Source: Lutibacter sp. (GTDB lineage: Bacteria; Bacteroidota; Bacteroidia; Flavobacteriales; Flavobacteriaceae). Taken from it: 49,001 nucleotides of DNA. This document shows positions 8,801-16,997 of the stretch, piece by piece (the stretch's first letter is position 1; each line of letters starts with the position of its first letter). Location: assembly GCA_030656195.1 (NCBI GenBank), contig JAUSOJ010000309.1, positions 1 to 49,001 on the forward strand, read 5' to 3'. The notes beneath the pieces were generated by a model. The model was not told the origin of the DNA and ran no database searches. It worked only from the letters and a program-made list of their open reading frames with translations. Position numbers and translations under genes: made by a program.

Positions 8801-9631
8801 TTTTATAAGTACAGGCGTATTGTTTTTAACGGTCACCACCGCTTTTTCTATGTCTTCAATAGATTTGATATAGCCCAAACCACGAACCATATACTCGGCT
8901 TTGTTAATTTCTATGGTATTTGCGCCGATATCTTTATTGGTATTTTTTACGGCCATCATCACCATATCAAAACCAATATTGTAGGCTTTCAGCGCATCCG
9001 GATTAACATCAACCTGATATTCTTGCACGTGACCGCCAATTGAGGCCACTTCCGACACGCCATTGGCTGCATTCAGTCCGTATTTTACATAAAAATCCTG
9101 TATTCTTCGAAGTTCCGGTAAATCCCAACCACCGGTTACATTGCCTTCAGCATCTCTTCCTTCCAACGTGTACCAAAAAACCTGCCCTAAAGAAGTTGCA
9201 TCCGGACCAAGCATAGGTTTTGTGTCTGAAGGAAGCAATCCGCTTGGAAGTGAATTCAGTTTTTCTAAAATCCGGCTTCTGCTCCAGTAAAATTCTACAT
9301 CTTCATCAAAAATGATAAAAATGCTGGAAAATCCAAACATGGAAGTGCTTCGAATGGTTTTGACGCCTGGAATTCCAAGCAACGATGAGGTTAACGGATA
9401 GGTAATTTGATCCTCAATATCTTGGGGAGATCTTCCTTCCCAGTCGGTGAAAACGATTTGTTGGTTTTCGCCAATATCAGGAATGGCATCAACGGGAACT
9501 GGATCTTTTGGAATAAAACCAGTCTTCCATTCAAACGGCGCTGTTGACAAACCCCAGCCAATAAAGACAAGTAGTAAGAGGATGGTGACAATGCGATTTT
9601 CTAAAAAATAGCGTATAAATTTATTAAACAT
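5804..9631 (-). CDS. cusA: CusA/CzcA-family heavy-metal RND transporter
   Basis: This 1275-residue proton-driven pump exports metal ions from periplasm or cytoplasm through the CusB-CusC duct. Family marks are PVDAIPDIGENQQIVFTDWE near the N-terminus, IRSTSMFGFSSIFIIF, IGVMVDVGIVLVEN in helix 4, and GKLGRAETALDPAPISM and MLQTGMRAPMGIKVYG in the pore region. Several Met residues lie where CusA carries its copper-relay methionines (LLMPTSMPHAG), which favours Cu/Ag over Zn/Co. It is about 230 residues longer than the usual 1040. Extra hydrophobic helices fill about 530-645, and a charged insert sits near 780-840. Start at ATG 9631; the next upstream gene (HYC_CC_PP) ends 132 bases before it. 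Confidence 0.94.
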   Translation of the reverse strand: MFNKFIRYFLENRIVTILLLLVFIGWGLSTAPFEWKTGFIPKDPVPVDAIPDIGENQQIVFTDWEGRSPQDIEDQITYPLTSSLLGIPGVKTIRSTSMFGFSSIFIIFDEDVEFYWSRSRILEKLNSLPSGLLPSDTKPMLGPDATSLGQVFWYTLEGRDAEGNVTGGWDLPELRRIQDFYVKYGLNAANGVSEVASIGGHVQEYQVDVNPDALKAYNIGFDMVMMAVKNTNKDIGANTIEINKAEYMVRGLGYIKSIEDIEKAVVTVKNNTPVLIKDLAVVSLGAAPRRGILDKEGAEVVGGVVVARYGSNPLEVINNVKTKIKEISTGLPKKTLADGTVSQLTIVPFYDRTGLIQETIGTLESALTEEIIISIIVIIILLFNLRASVIIASLLPLAVIMTFIIMRYAGVDANVVALSGIAIAIGVMVDVGIVLVENNIRFFEMPENIGKKGKQLIHVIYEATTEIAPAITVGIATTIVSFLPVFFMENAEGKLFRPLAFTKTFALGASFLIGVVFLPTIIYLIFGFKFSKQKISKFWNITLIVSGIVLAIVFSTLIPLVLTFIGLKNILEPIYPKYIGKHSNLITIGIALLFTTLILTKSWAPLGHQNSLFSNYLMVIIIIASVLSMIISVIYYYEEILVWCLNNKRKFLMLPLFTILFGLFIWIGFNGVFGWAANGFDKIGLNLKTTSVYSYMHHKFPGIGKEFMPSLNEGSFLLMPTSMPHAGIEETTKTLQLLDMAVINIPEVEVAVGKLGRAETALDPAPISMYENVIGYKSEFILNEKGRRETFKTDKDNRFILKSGDSLSNEDAIVKGVTKIDLIQDDDGDNFRNWRKQIKTPNDIWNEIIKVTALPGITSAPKLQPIETRLVMLQTGMRAPMGIKVYGPDLNTIQEFGVQLENILKEVPSVKADAVFADRIVGKPYLNINIDRDKIARFGLSIEQTQQAIETAIGGMPITTTVEGRERFSVRVRYPRELRDDPEKLKKILIPTPTMAQVPLGELVTIEYLQGPQMIKSEDTFLVGYVLFDKKEGNAEVDVVEDAQEIIDSKIKSGALVVPAGVSYKFSGSFENQVRAVKRLSIVIPICLLIIFMLLYFQFKTITASAIHFSGVFVAFAGGFIMIWLWGQDWFMNFNVSGINMRDLFQMQTINLSVAVWVGFIALFGIATDDGVLMGTYIHQVFEERDPKTVAEVRQAVIDAGKKRVRPAMMTTAVTIIALIPVLTSTGKGSDIMVPMAIPAFGGMIIQIMTIFVVPILQASWRESLIKKTSNESNI

Positions 9632-9763
9632 AATAAGTTGATATTTGATATTTAATTTAAAATGAAGCTGTTTTGTTGAGTAAAAAATAGCTGCAAATGA
9701 CTAATTAAGTATTTAAAGCATAAACAACTTTATAAAACCTAATCAGTAATTAAATAAAAAGTA

Positions 9764-10180
9764 TCAAATAAGGAAAACTTGATAAAGAATCGTTATTTCT
9801 TTATCGACCAGAGGTGGCGTATGATATTTATAAGGAACGCTGATTGCAGCTAAACCTTCAAATAAATTTACATAAGTATAAACAAAAGAAGCAACGAATA
9901 TTTGTTGATCAAAATTTAAGGAAGAAAAACTGGTATTTAATTCATTTTGACCCGTGAATTGTGTCACTTCATCTTTGCAGCAATCGCTTTTTGAAAGTTC
10001 GCAATTTTCAGAAGAAGCAGGTTTTTGCATTTCCATTCCGCAAGCTTCAGCTTTTGAAAATAAGCCAATATCAACCAACTTGTGACCACAATAGTGTTCA
10101 CTAACGGTAAACGACATCGTAGATAGCAACACTACAAATGCCATGATAATTGCCGATATTTTCCTTAATAATTGCTTCAT
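9764..10180 (-). CDS. HYC_CC_PP family small exported protein
   Basis: This 138-residue protein has an N-terminal hydrophobic signal (ISAIIMAFVVLLSTMSFTVS). It shows the three marks of the family: SEHYCGHKL, SDCCKDEV and YHTPPLV. A further Cys pair lies in KAEACGMEM and ENCELSK. The family is often found beside metal efflux genes in Bacteroidota, and the Cys/His set suggests soft-metal binding, but no activity is established. It is the first gene of the minus-strand cluster and has its own TATCTTTG box ten bases before the start codon. Confidence 0.85.
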   Translation of the reverse strand: MKQLLRKISAIIMAFVVLLSTMSFTVSEHYCGHKLVDIGLFSKAEACGMEMQKPASSENCELSKSDCCKDEVTQFTGQNELNTSFSSLNFDQQIFVASFVYTYVNLFEGLAAISVPYKYHTPPLVDKEITILYQVFLI

Positions 10181-10189
10181 AACGAATTA

Positions 10190-10197
10190 CAAAGATA
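10190..10197 (-). promoter_or_regulatory. Predicted -7 box for the metal cluster
   Basis: The minus strand reads TATCTTTG, a match to the Bacteroidota -7 consensus TAnnTTTG. It sits ten bases before ATG 10180, so the leader would be only a few bases. No clear TTTG -33 box is seen 19 bases upstream. Confidence 0.5.
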
Positions 10198-10346
10198 CTA
10201 ATTTTTTAAAGCGCTGAATTAATTTTTTGTTAAATCAATCAAAACGAGGCTTTTTAGGTGGAGGATTTTAATAATTAATTCCAATCATTTTCAGTCCAGC
10301 TTTCAATAAAAATGCTCATCTGCACTTTTATTAGGCATAATTATGA

Positions 10347-10354
10347 TATATTTG
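10347..10354 (+). promoter_or_regulatory. Predicted -7 box of the porP-like gene
   Basis: TATATTTG fits TAnnTTTG and lies 20 bases before ATG 10374. The -33 region is poor. The 193-base gap between the divergent genes holds this and the opposite box at 10190 and little else that I can see. Confidence 0.45.
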
Positions 10355-10373
10355 GAATTATTTCTTTTAATGA

Positions 10374-11345
10374 ATGAAAACACTTAAAACAGTTATTTTA
10401 ATATTACTTTTTAGCATTCCAAACCTTGTAAAATCTCAGGAAACTCTGCCAATTTATTCTGATTATTTATCAGATAATGTGTATTTGGTGCATCCTGCGG
10501 CCGCCGGCGTTGGAAATTGCGGAAAATTAAGACTTACAGCTCGAAATCAATGGGCAGGGATAGAAAATGCGCCATCTTTGCAAACTTTGAGTGCACATAC
10601 GCGCATTGGAGAAAGTATGGGCGTTGGCATCATTCTTTTTAATGATAAAAATGGCTATCATTCCCAACAAGGCGTTCAGGGCACTTATGCTTATCATTTA
10701 AACTTCGGAAGAATGGAAGAAGTGAACCAATTGTCGTTCGGACTTTCTTTTATGGCCGTAAATAACAATGTTGATGAAAGCTCATTTGTGATTCCTGATC
10801 CTGTGATTTCTCAAATTATTCAAAGTGAGAGTTATTTCAATGCCGATTTTGGTGCGGCTTACCATAAAGGCGGATTTTTCTCATATTTTACTGCGAAAAA
10901 TATTATGTTATCTGCCAGAAATTTATACAATGATCGCTATGAATCTCTAAATCTAAGAAGGTATTTGGTGACATTGGGTTATTATTATGGACAGGGGAAA
11001 AGTTTGCAATTGGAGCCTTCAGTCATGGCTCAGACCATTGAAAGAACAGGGGAGAAGTTTGTGGATTTTAATTTTAAAGTTTATAAAGATGTAGCAGATG
11101 CGCAACTTTGGGCAGCATTTTCATACAGAAAAGGATTTGACAATGCAGATACCGAGGAGCTCAATTATTTAACGCCCATTGTTGGTGTTAATTATAAAAA
11201 CTTCATGGCTTCTTATACCTATACGAAGCAATCTGGCGAAATTTTGTTTGATGATGCAGGTTACCATCAAATTACCTTGGGCTTTAATTTTGGTTGCAGA
11301 CCACCAAAAAGAGGCGGTTGCCCTAACATTAACGGAACATTCTAA
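10374..11345 (+). CDS. PorP/SprF family outer-membrane protein
   Basis: This 323-residue protein has a signal peptide (ending near VKSQE) and the PorP/SprF opening: LPIYSDYLSDNVYLVHPAAA, then LTARNQWAGIENAP. Alternating strands typical of an outer-membrane barrel fill the rest, and it ends in a Cys-containing tail (FGCRPPKRGGCPNINGTF). Members serve type IX secretion, often as an anchor for one large secreted adhesin encoded next door. No such partner is adjacent here, so this copy is an orphan in the window. The ATG at 10374 is chosen because it opens the signal peptide; the ATG four bases earlier is out of frame. Confidence 0.9.
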   Translation: MKTLKTVILILLFSIPNLVKSQETLPIYSDYLSDNVYLVHPAAAGVGNCGKLRLTARNQWAGIENAPSLQTLSAHTRIGESMGVGIILFNDKNGYHSQQGVQGTYAYHLNFGRMEEVNQLSFGLSFMAVNNNVDESSFVIPDPVISQIIQSESYFNADFGAAYHKGGFFSYFTAKNIMLSARNLYNDRYESLNLRRYLVTLGYYYGQGKSLQLEPSVMAQTIERTGEKFVDFNFKVYKDVADAQLWAAFSYRKGFDNADTEELNYLTPIVGVNYKNFMASYTYTKQSGEILFDDAGYHQITLGFNFGCRPPKRGGCPNINGTF

Positions 11346-11434
11346 TTTACAAGTTACGACTTATGAATTACAAATTTTAAGGCCGATAAACTTTATAAAT
11401 CTGATTTCTCAACAATTATTTAAAGATTTAAAAA

Positions 11435-11950
11435 ATGATTATCAAAGAATTAAACGGAATAAAACCAATTTTTGGAGAAGATTGTTTTATCGCTGAAAAC
11501 GCGGTAATAATTGGGGAAGTGATTATGGGGAACCAATGCAGTATTTGGTACAACGCAGTGATTAGGGGCGACGTACATTACATAAAATTGGGCAATAAGG
11601 TGAATGTTCAGGATGGTGCGGTAATTCACGCAACTTATCAAAAATCGCCAACAAATATCGGGAACAATGTGTCGATTGGCCACAATGCCTTGGTTCACGG
11701 ATGCACCATACACGACAATGTGCTGATTGGAATGGGCGCCATTATTATGGATGATTGCATTGTGGAAAGCAATTCCATCATCGCAGCCGGAGCGGTTTTA
11801 ACTAAAGGAACCCACGTAAAATCTGGTTGTATTTTCGCCGGGATGCCAGCGAAAAAAATAAAGGATATCAGCGAAGAATTGATTTCAGGGGAAATAAACA
11901 GAATTGCCGATAACTATGTTAAATATGCCGGTTGGTATAAGGAAGATTAG
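11435..11950 (+). CDS. Gamma carbonic anhydrase-like hexapeptide protein
   Basis: This 171-residue left-handed beta-helix protein shows hexapeptide repeats throughout (IGEVIMGNQCSIWYNAVIRG, VNVQDGAVIHAT, VSIGHNALVHGCTIHDNVLI). The three histidines typical of zinc or iron ligands are visible in VIHAT, IGHNALVHG. It belongs to the YrdA/PaaY/CaiE group. Many members are annotated as carbonic anhydrases, but activity varies, so a general acyltransferase-fold label is safest. It lies 89 bases after the porP-like gene and converges on murI. Confidence 0.9.
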   Translation: MIIKELNGIKPIFGEDCFIAENAVIIGEVIMGNQCSIWYNAVIRGDVHYIKLGNKVNVQDGAVIHATYQKSPTNIGNNVSIGHNALVHGCTIHDNVLIGMGAIIMDDCIVESNSIIAAGAVLTKGTHVKSGCIFAGMPAKKIKDISEELISGEINRIADNYVKYAGWYKED

Positions 11951-12040
11951 TTAAAAGTTAATACGTTAGAAGTTACAAGTTGAAGTTTCAAGTTATAAAA
12001 TTGGTTAAGAAAGATAAAAAATATTTTCTTACAAGTCCAA

Positions 12041-12079
12041 ATCAAACACCCTTTCCTTAGGAAAGGGCTGGGGATAGGA
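12041..12079. repeat. Dispersed palindromic intergenic element
   Basis: Bases 12049-12067 form a 9-1-9 inverted repeat, CCCTTTCCTTAGGAAAGGG, followed by ctggggatagga. A related element is at 31851-31899, also between converging genes. It could end transcription from both sides, but there is no T-tract. Confidence 0.6.
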
Positions 12080-12868
12080 CTAAAAATCCAACTTTTCAAC
12101 CTTAAATTCAACAGCAACATCACTTAAAATTTCTTTTAAAACTGTTGTTTCGGTATTGGTATAAAATTGATGGTGGCTTTTTGTTGTTGATGTTGAAAGC
12201 AGGTTTTGTTTTTCTAAAACAGCTTTTGTTTGTTTGGCAACGGCTTCGCCTGAATCAATAATAGTGACATTTTCGCCAACTATCTTTTTAATTTGAGGAA
12301 TTAAGTAAGGATAATGCGTACAGCCCAAAACCAAATGATCGATATTAAATTGAAGCATTGGCTTTAAATAGGTTGAAAGCAATGCATTAATTTCAGGGGA
12401 ATTTAATTTTCCCTCTTCAATTAAAGGAACCAATCCTTCGCCATCTTGTTCAATTGTGATAATGTTTTTGGTATATTCCTTGGTGGTTTTCTCAAATAAT
12501 TTGCTCGATAAAGTTCCTTTTGTGGCTAAGATTCCTATAGCGCCAGTTTTACTTAAAAGGGCTGCGGGCTTAATCGCCGGTTCAATTCCAATAAATGGAA
12601 TCGTATAATTTTTTCTTAAATAATCAATGGCGTTGGTGGTGGCGGTATTGCAGGCAACGATGATTAATTTACAGCCTTTTGAAATTAAATACTCTGTATT
12701 TTTAATGCTTAAAGCCAAAATTTCTTCGGATGATTTTTCTCCGTAAGGCGCATTTTTGCTGTCGGCCAAATATATGGTATTTTCATTGGGAAGCAGTTTT
12801 ACCACTTCTTTCCATATGGAAGTGCCGCCAATTCCTGAATCAAATAAACCGATGGGTTTGTTTTTCAT
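12080..12868 (-). CDS. murI: Glutamate racemase
   Basis: This 262-residue enzyme makes D-glutamate from L-glutamate for peptidoglycan. The N-terminal GLFDSGIGGTSIW holds the conserved Asp, VACNTATTNA holds the first catalytic Cys and VLGCTHYPYL the second. Length is normal for the family. It is transcribed away from the OmpH-like pair in the same direction, and starts at ATG 12868. Confidence 0.97.
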   Translation of the reverse strand: MKNKPIGLFDSGIGGTSIWKEVVKLLPNENTIYLADSKNAPYGEKSSEEILALSIKNTEYLISKGCKLIIVACNTATTNAIDYLRKNYTIPFIGIEPAIKPAALLSKTGAIGILATKGTLSSKLFEKTTKEYTKNIITIEQDGEGLVPLIEEGKLNSPEINALLSTYLKPMLQFNIDHLVLGCTHYPYLIPQIKKIVGENVTIIDSGEAVAKQTKAVLEKQNLLSTSTTKSHHQFYTNTETTVLKEILSDVAVEFKVEKLDF

Positions 12869-12973
12869 AATAATAGAAAAAGAGGGCTCAAAATTTTCAA
12901 TATTTAATTTATTGGGAAAAACTGGCCTTTGTTTTTTAATTGCCCATTATGGGCTTTTCATTAAGATAAAAGT

Positions 12974-12998
12974 AAAAAAAATCCCGCAATAGCGGGAT
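12974..12998 (-). terminator. Intrinsic terminator after the ompH-like pair
   Basis: ATCCCGC and GCGGGAT form a 7-base stem with an AATA loop at 12981-12998. On the minus strand it is followed by a run of eight T (plus-strand A-run 12974-12981). It lies 25 bases beyond the stop of the ompH-like gene. Confidence 0.85.
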
Positions 12999-13022
12999 TA
13001 ATTTTTTGGAAATAATTTGTTA

Positions 13023-13523
13023 TTATTTTAGGCCTAATTTTGTTTTCACTGCTGGCAACAAATCTGTTCCGTTTGCTACAATTAAAGTAGAAGCTTCTAA
13101 AACATAAGTAAAACTTTGTTCTTTAGCTACATCATCAATTGCTTTTTTAGCTTTTTCCAAAATAGGTTTTAATATTTCGTTTCTTCTGTTTGTAATATCC
13201 TCTCTTGCAACTTGAGACGCTTGATACAAATTTTGTTGGTCTTTTTGAACCTCAATACTTCTTTGTTGGTTCACATCGTCAGTTTGAGAACTTGCTTCAG
13301 CATCATATTTTTTTAATTTTGCTTCCAGTTTTGTTTCTTCAGCTTTTAGCTCAGTCTCATAAGTTTTGCTTAATTTTTCAATTTCAGTATTTAAAGCTTT
13401 CGTTTCTGGCATTAGGCTTATTAACAAATCGGTGCTGATGTGACCAATTTTTTGTTGCGCTTGCATGGTGTTAAATCCTAAAGTAACTATTGCGATTAAT
13501 AATAAGGTTTTAAAATGTTTCAT
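13023..13523 (-). CDS. OmpH/Skp family periplasmic chaperone
   Basis: This 166-residue protein has a signal peptide (MKHFKTLLLIAIVTLGFNTM, cut after MQAQ) and then IGHISTDLLISLMPET, the Skp opening. A long charged coiled-coil hairpin spans about 40-130, and a return strand ends in AVKTKLGLK. Skp-like proteins hold unfolded outer-membrane proteins for the Bam machine. The start is set at ATG 13523, which opens the signal peptide; an upstream in-frame start at 13589 would add a Lys-rich tail overlapping the previous gene. It lies 19 bases after its paralog. Confidence 0.92.
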   Translation of the reverse strand: MKHFKTLLLIAIVTLGFNTMQAQQKIGHISTDLLISLMPETKALNTEIEKLSKTYETELKAEETKLEAKLKKYDAEASSQTDDVNQQRSIEVQKDQQNLYQASQVAREDITNRRNEILKPILEKAKKAIDDVAKEQSFTYVLEASTLIVANGTDLLPAVKTKLGLK

Positions 13524-13542
13524 TTCTTGTTTGTTGTTTAAA

Positions 13543-14352
13543 TTAATTATTTTGTTTTTTTTCTTGTTGGGCTTTTTTAGCCGCTTCAATTTCTTTTATT
13601 CTCTGTTGTCTTTTTTCTTCAATGGCTTTTTTTTGTTCTTCTCTTTGTCTTAGTTTTTCGGCTTTTTGTTCTTCAATTTTATTTTTTAAGGCTTCTTTTT
13701 TTGCTTCCCGATCATCTATTTTTTCTTGCAATGCTTCATTGTTAATTAAAGTATTTACTTCGACATTTTCATCTGTATTGATGTCAACTTTACCTTCTTT
13801 CTGACTTTGTTTTTCTTTTACCGCTTCAACTTTTTTGGATCTTGTAACGCTGTTCAACACCAACTCGCTAATATCATATTCCTTATTGGTGTACAACATA
13901 AGCAACGCGCTCGATTTGTCCATCACAAAGTCAAATTTTCTTTTTGTAGCAATATCCTGAATTGCATTGTACACAATATCCTGAACAGGTTTTACCAATT
14001 GTTGTCTTAAAAAGAACAAATCACCATTCGTGCCAAAGTGCGCAATTTGTTGATTTTTTAAATCCAGTTCCTTAATTTGTATATCTTCCTCTTTCTCTTC
14101 AATTAACGCTTTTGTCAAAAGCGCTTTTTCATTATTCAAATCTGCTTTTAAAGCCTCAATTTCTTTTTGCTGCTTTTCAATATCATTTTGCCAGGTGATT
14201 GCCTTGGCATTGATCTTTGTTTGGGCTTCCATATATTCAGGAATATTTTCCAGAATATATTCCAAATCAACATAACCTATTTTTTGGGCTTTTTGTGCAA
14301 TTGCTGAAGCGCCCAAAATTAAAAACGCGAATAAAAAAATACTCTTTGTCAT
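13543..14352 (-). CDS. OmpH/Skp family chaperone, long form
   Basis: This 269-residue protein has a signal peptide (ending AIAQKAQ) and the Skp opening IGYVDLEYILENIPEY. A coiled-coil hairpin and a conserved return (FDFVMDKSSALLMLYTN) follow. Unlike its shorter neighbour it continues with a very highly charged tail from about 175, ending in long stretches of Glu, Lys, Gln and Arg (IEEQKAEKLRQREEQKKAIE). The tail is probably one long helix. It sits directly after bamA, and the pair likely escorts barrel proteins to BamA. Confidence 0.92.
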   Translation of the reverse strand: MTKSIFLFAFLILGASAIAQKAQKIGYVDLEYILENIPEYMEAQTKINAKAITWQNDIEKQQKEIEALKADLNNEKALLTKALIEEKEEDIQIKELDLKNQQIAHFGTNGDLFFLRQQLVKPVQDIVYNAIQDIATKRKFDFVMDKSSALLMLYTNKEYDISELVLNSVTRSKKVEAVKEKQSQKEGKVDINTDENVEVNTLINNEALQEKIDDREAKKEALKNKIEEQKAEKLRQREEQKKAIEEKRQQRIKEIEAAKKAQQEKKQNN

Positions 14353-14401
14353 AACTATAATGTATTTAGAAAAAATCGTGCCAATTAATTATTCATCTAT
14401 A

Positions 14402-14409
14402 CAAATATA
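14402..14409 (-). promoter_or_regulatory. Predicted internal -7 box for the ompH-like pair
   Basis: The minus strand reads TATATTTG, 50 bases before ATG 14352 and just after the bamA stop. It would let the chaperone pair be transcribed apart from bamA. Confidence 0.4.
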
Positions 14410-14420
14410 ACTGATTTTGG

Positions 14421-16997
14421 TTAAAATTGTTGTCCAATTATAAAGTGCGTTTGCCAGCCCGATTTCACCATCTCTCCTGGCAGTGGATCAAACCCGTGTG
14501 CGAAGTCAATTCCTAACAATCCGAATGCAGGCATAAAGACTCTTAAACCTAGTCCGGCCGAGCGTTTCAACACAAATGGGTTAAAGTTTTTAAATCCTTC
14601 ATAAGAATTACCGGCTTCTAAAAATCCTAAAACATAAATAGATGCTGAAGGCTTTAAAGTGATTGGATATCTCAATTCCATTTGAAATTTATTGTAAACA
14701 GTACCACCGTCTATTGTTGACAATCGACCGTTTTCATAACCTCTCAAAGCGATGGTTTCCCTTCCGTCTAACTGGTAAGAAGCCATTCCGTCTCCACCAA
14801 CAAAGTATCTTTCAAAAGGCGAATCGCCTAATTTTTTATTGTAATTTCCTAAGAAACCAAACTCGGCATTTGACATAATAACCAAATCTTTTGATAATGC
14901 AGTATACCATTTTCCTTTGAAACTTGCTTTGTAATACTCTAACCATTTATATTTTTCGGCAAGTTCAATGGATGAATAATCTTTTGTTTCAACCAAAGAG
15001 TAAGGAAATGTCATTTTTGCGCCGATGCTAAAATCGGAACCATATGTTGGGAAAACCGGATTTGAACCAGCCGAGCTTCTGCCTAAAGTAATGTTGTAAG
15101 ATAAGTTGTTTAAATTACCGTTGCTCAAGGTTAAGTTTCCAATTCTCATCCCGTATTCTTTTAAATCGTACAATTGGTAACTGACACTTTGCGACAAGGT
15201 AAAGTAATTGTCTGGCCATTTTAAACGTTTTCCTAAGCCAACAGTGGCGCCAATAATGTTTAAACGTTGGTCTTTATCCACTTTGTTGGTCATATAATCA
15301 TACCTAAACTGTTTAGAATTGTAGATTGAAAACGACAATGATTGTGGTTTTTTGCCACCCAACCAAGGCTCGGTAAACGAAAAACTTGAAGTGGTATAAT
15401 ACCTGCTTTTTTGCAATCTCAATGAAAGCGTTTGGCCATCACCCATTGGAAGCGGCTTGTAAGCTTTTCCGTTAAATATATTTTTAACAGAAAAGTTATT
15501 GAACGACAATCCCAATGTTCCAATAAATGAGCCTCCGCCATAACCACCTTGCAGTTCTATTTGGCTTGAACCTTTTTCAGCAACGGTATAATCGATGTCA
15601 ACCGTTTTGTCTTGGTAATTTGGATTTAAATCTGGCGTAATTGATTCAGCATCAAAAAAGCCCAATTGTCCAATTTCCCTGATGGTTCTAATGATATCGC
15701 TTTTGCTGTATAAATAACCTGGCTTGGTTCTAATTTCCCTGTAAATTACGTGGTCATTGGTTCTGTCGTTTCCATTAACGGTAATTTTTTTAATTTTTGT
15801 TGGTGCGTCTTCATAAATTCTGATTTCAACATCAATAGAATCGTTGTTGATTCTTGTTTCAACAGGCATTACTCTTGAAAAAAGATATCCGTTATCTTGG
15901 TATAAAGTAGTGATATCGTCAGAATCCGGTTTTCCGGTACCTGAAACTCTTTCCTTCAATACTTTTCCGTTATAGGTATCTCCTTTTTCTATTCTTAAAA
16001 TACTTTGCAGTTGTTGATCTGTGTATCGGCTATTTCCTAAAAATCGGATATCACCAAAAATATATTTTTTCCCTTCTTCAACCCTGATATCTAAACTAAT
16101 GGTGTTGTCATCATTATAAGCCATAGAATGGTCAATAACTCGCGCATCTCTATAGCCTTTTTCACTGTAGGCAGTTACTATATTTTCAAGATCAGTATTG
16201 AAATCGGCTTCAATATATTTTGATTTTTTCCAAAACCGGCCAAGCATCTTTTGTTTGGTTTTTTTCATCGATTTTTTAAGCTTTGCATCACTAAAAGCTT
16301 CATTCCCTGAAAAATTGATGTTTTTTATTTTTATTTTCTCCCCTTTGTCAATATAAACCAACATATTAACGGTATTTACGCTTGAAGTGTCGGGCTTGGT
16401 GTCAATGGTAACTTTTGCTTTTAAATAACCTTTTTCCTGGTATTTTTTTCTGAAATAATTTTTAGAAGTTACAATTAAGTTGTCGGTTAACATGGCGCCT
16501 TTTTTAAGCTCGGCATCTTTTTGGAGATCTTTTGCCTTGCTTTTTTTAACGCCTTCAATGGTTACATTGTTCAATTGCGGTAACTCTAAAACTTCAAATT
16601 CCAAATAGGCAACATTTCCGTCTATTTTAGAAACATAAACCTCCACATTGCTAAATTGTTTTGTTTCATACAATTTTTTAATGGCGCTGGTCAATTTATC
16701 CCCAGGAAGTTTAATTTCTTGGCCAACGATTAAACCGGTAAACACTTTTACGGTTTCTTCCTCAAATTTTTGAAGCCCTTTAACGGTAATGCCACCAAGT
16801 TCGTAATTGCTGTCCTTAACAAAAATATTGTTTGTTTTTATTGGAATGATGGTATCGTTAACAATGATATCCTTAATGAGGGTATCATTTTTTATTTCGA
16901 TATTTTCTGAATTATTTTTTAGAAGTTCTTGCGCGGTTGTGGCGTTAGATGATAAAATAATTGTAAAAAGTAATAGCGCTATGTTAAATTTAGTCAT
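14421..16997 (-). CDS. bamA: Outer-membrane protein assembly factor BamA
   Basis: This 858-residue protein inserts barrel proteins into the outer membrane. It has a signal peptide (MTKFNIALLLFTIILSSNAT), then POTRA domains from about 60 to 450 (for example GITVKGLQKFEEETVKVF, IKNINFSGNEAFSDAKLKKS and IKKITVNGNDRTNDHVIYRE). The C-terminal barrel includes YFVGGDGMASYQLDGRE, ALRGYENG and the closing strand WQTHFIIGQQF. The ATG at 16997 is preferred over the in-frame start at 17030: it opens the signal peptide and overlaps the uppS end by eight bases, whereas the longer form adds a Lys-rich tail. Confidence 0.95.
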   Translation of the reverse strand: MTKFNIALLLFTIILSSNATTAQELLKNNSENIEIKNDTLIKDIIVNDTIIPIKTNNIFVKDSNYELGGITVKGLQKFEEETVKVFTGLIVGQEIKLPGDKLTSAIKKLYETKQFSNVEVYVSKIDGNVAYLEFEVLELPQLNNVTIEGVKKSKAKDLQKDAELKKGAMLTDNLIVTSKNYFRKKYQEKGYLKAKVTIDTKPDTSSVNTVNMLVYIDKGEKIKIKNINFSGNEAFSDAKLKKSMKKTKQKMLGRFWKKSKYIEADFNTDLENIVTAYSEKGYRDARVIDHSMAYNDDNTISLDIRVEEGKKYIFGDIRFLGNSRYTDQQLQSILRIEKGDTYNGKVLKERVSGTGKPDSDDITTLYQDNGYLFSRVMPVETRINNDSIDVEIRIYEDAPTKIKKITVNGNDRTNDHVIYREIRTKPGYLYSKSDIIRTIREIGQLGFFDAESITPDLNPNYQDKTVDIDYTVAEKGSSQIELQGGYGGGSFIGTLGLSFNNFSVKNIFNGKAYKPLPMGDGQTLSLRLQKSRYYTTSSFSFTEPWLGGKKPQSLSFSIYNSKQFRYDYMTNKVDKDQRLNIIGATVGLGKRLKWPDNYFTLSQSVSYQLYDLKEYGMRIGNLTLSNGNLNNLSYNITLGRSSAGSNPVFPTYGSDFSIGAKMTFPYSLVETKDYSSIELAEKYKWLEYYKASFKGKWYTALSKDLVIMSNAEFGFLGNYNKKLGDSPFERYFVGGDGMASYQLDGRETIALRGYENGRLSTIDGGTVYNKFQMELRYPITLKPSASIYVLGFLEAGNSYEGFKNFNPFVLKRSAGLGLRVFMPAFGLLGIDFAHGFDPLPGEMVKSGWQTHFIIGQQF

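Noticed and set aside
11179-11496. 105-codon plus-strand open frame
   Set aside because: It overlaps the end of the porP-like gene and the start of the hexapeptide gene in another frame and has no family marks.
13523-13589. Longer N-terminus for the short OmpH-like protein
   Set aside because: It would put a Lys/Asn-rich tail before a perfect signal peptide and overlap the previous gene.
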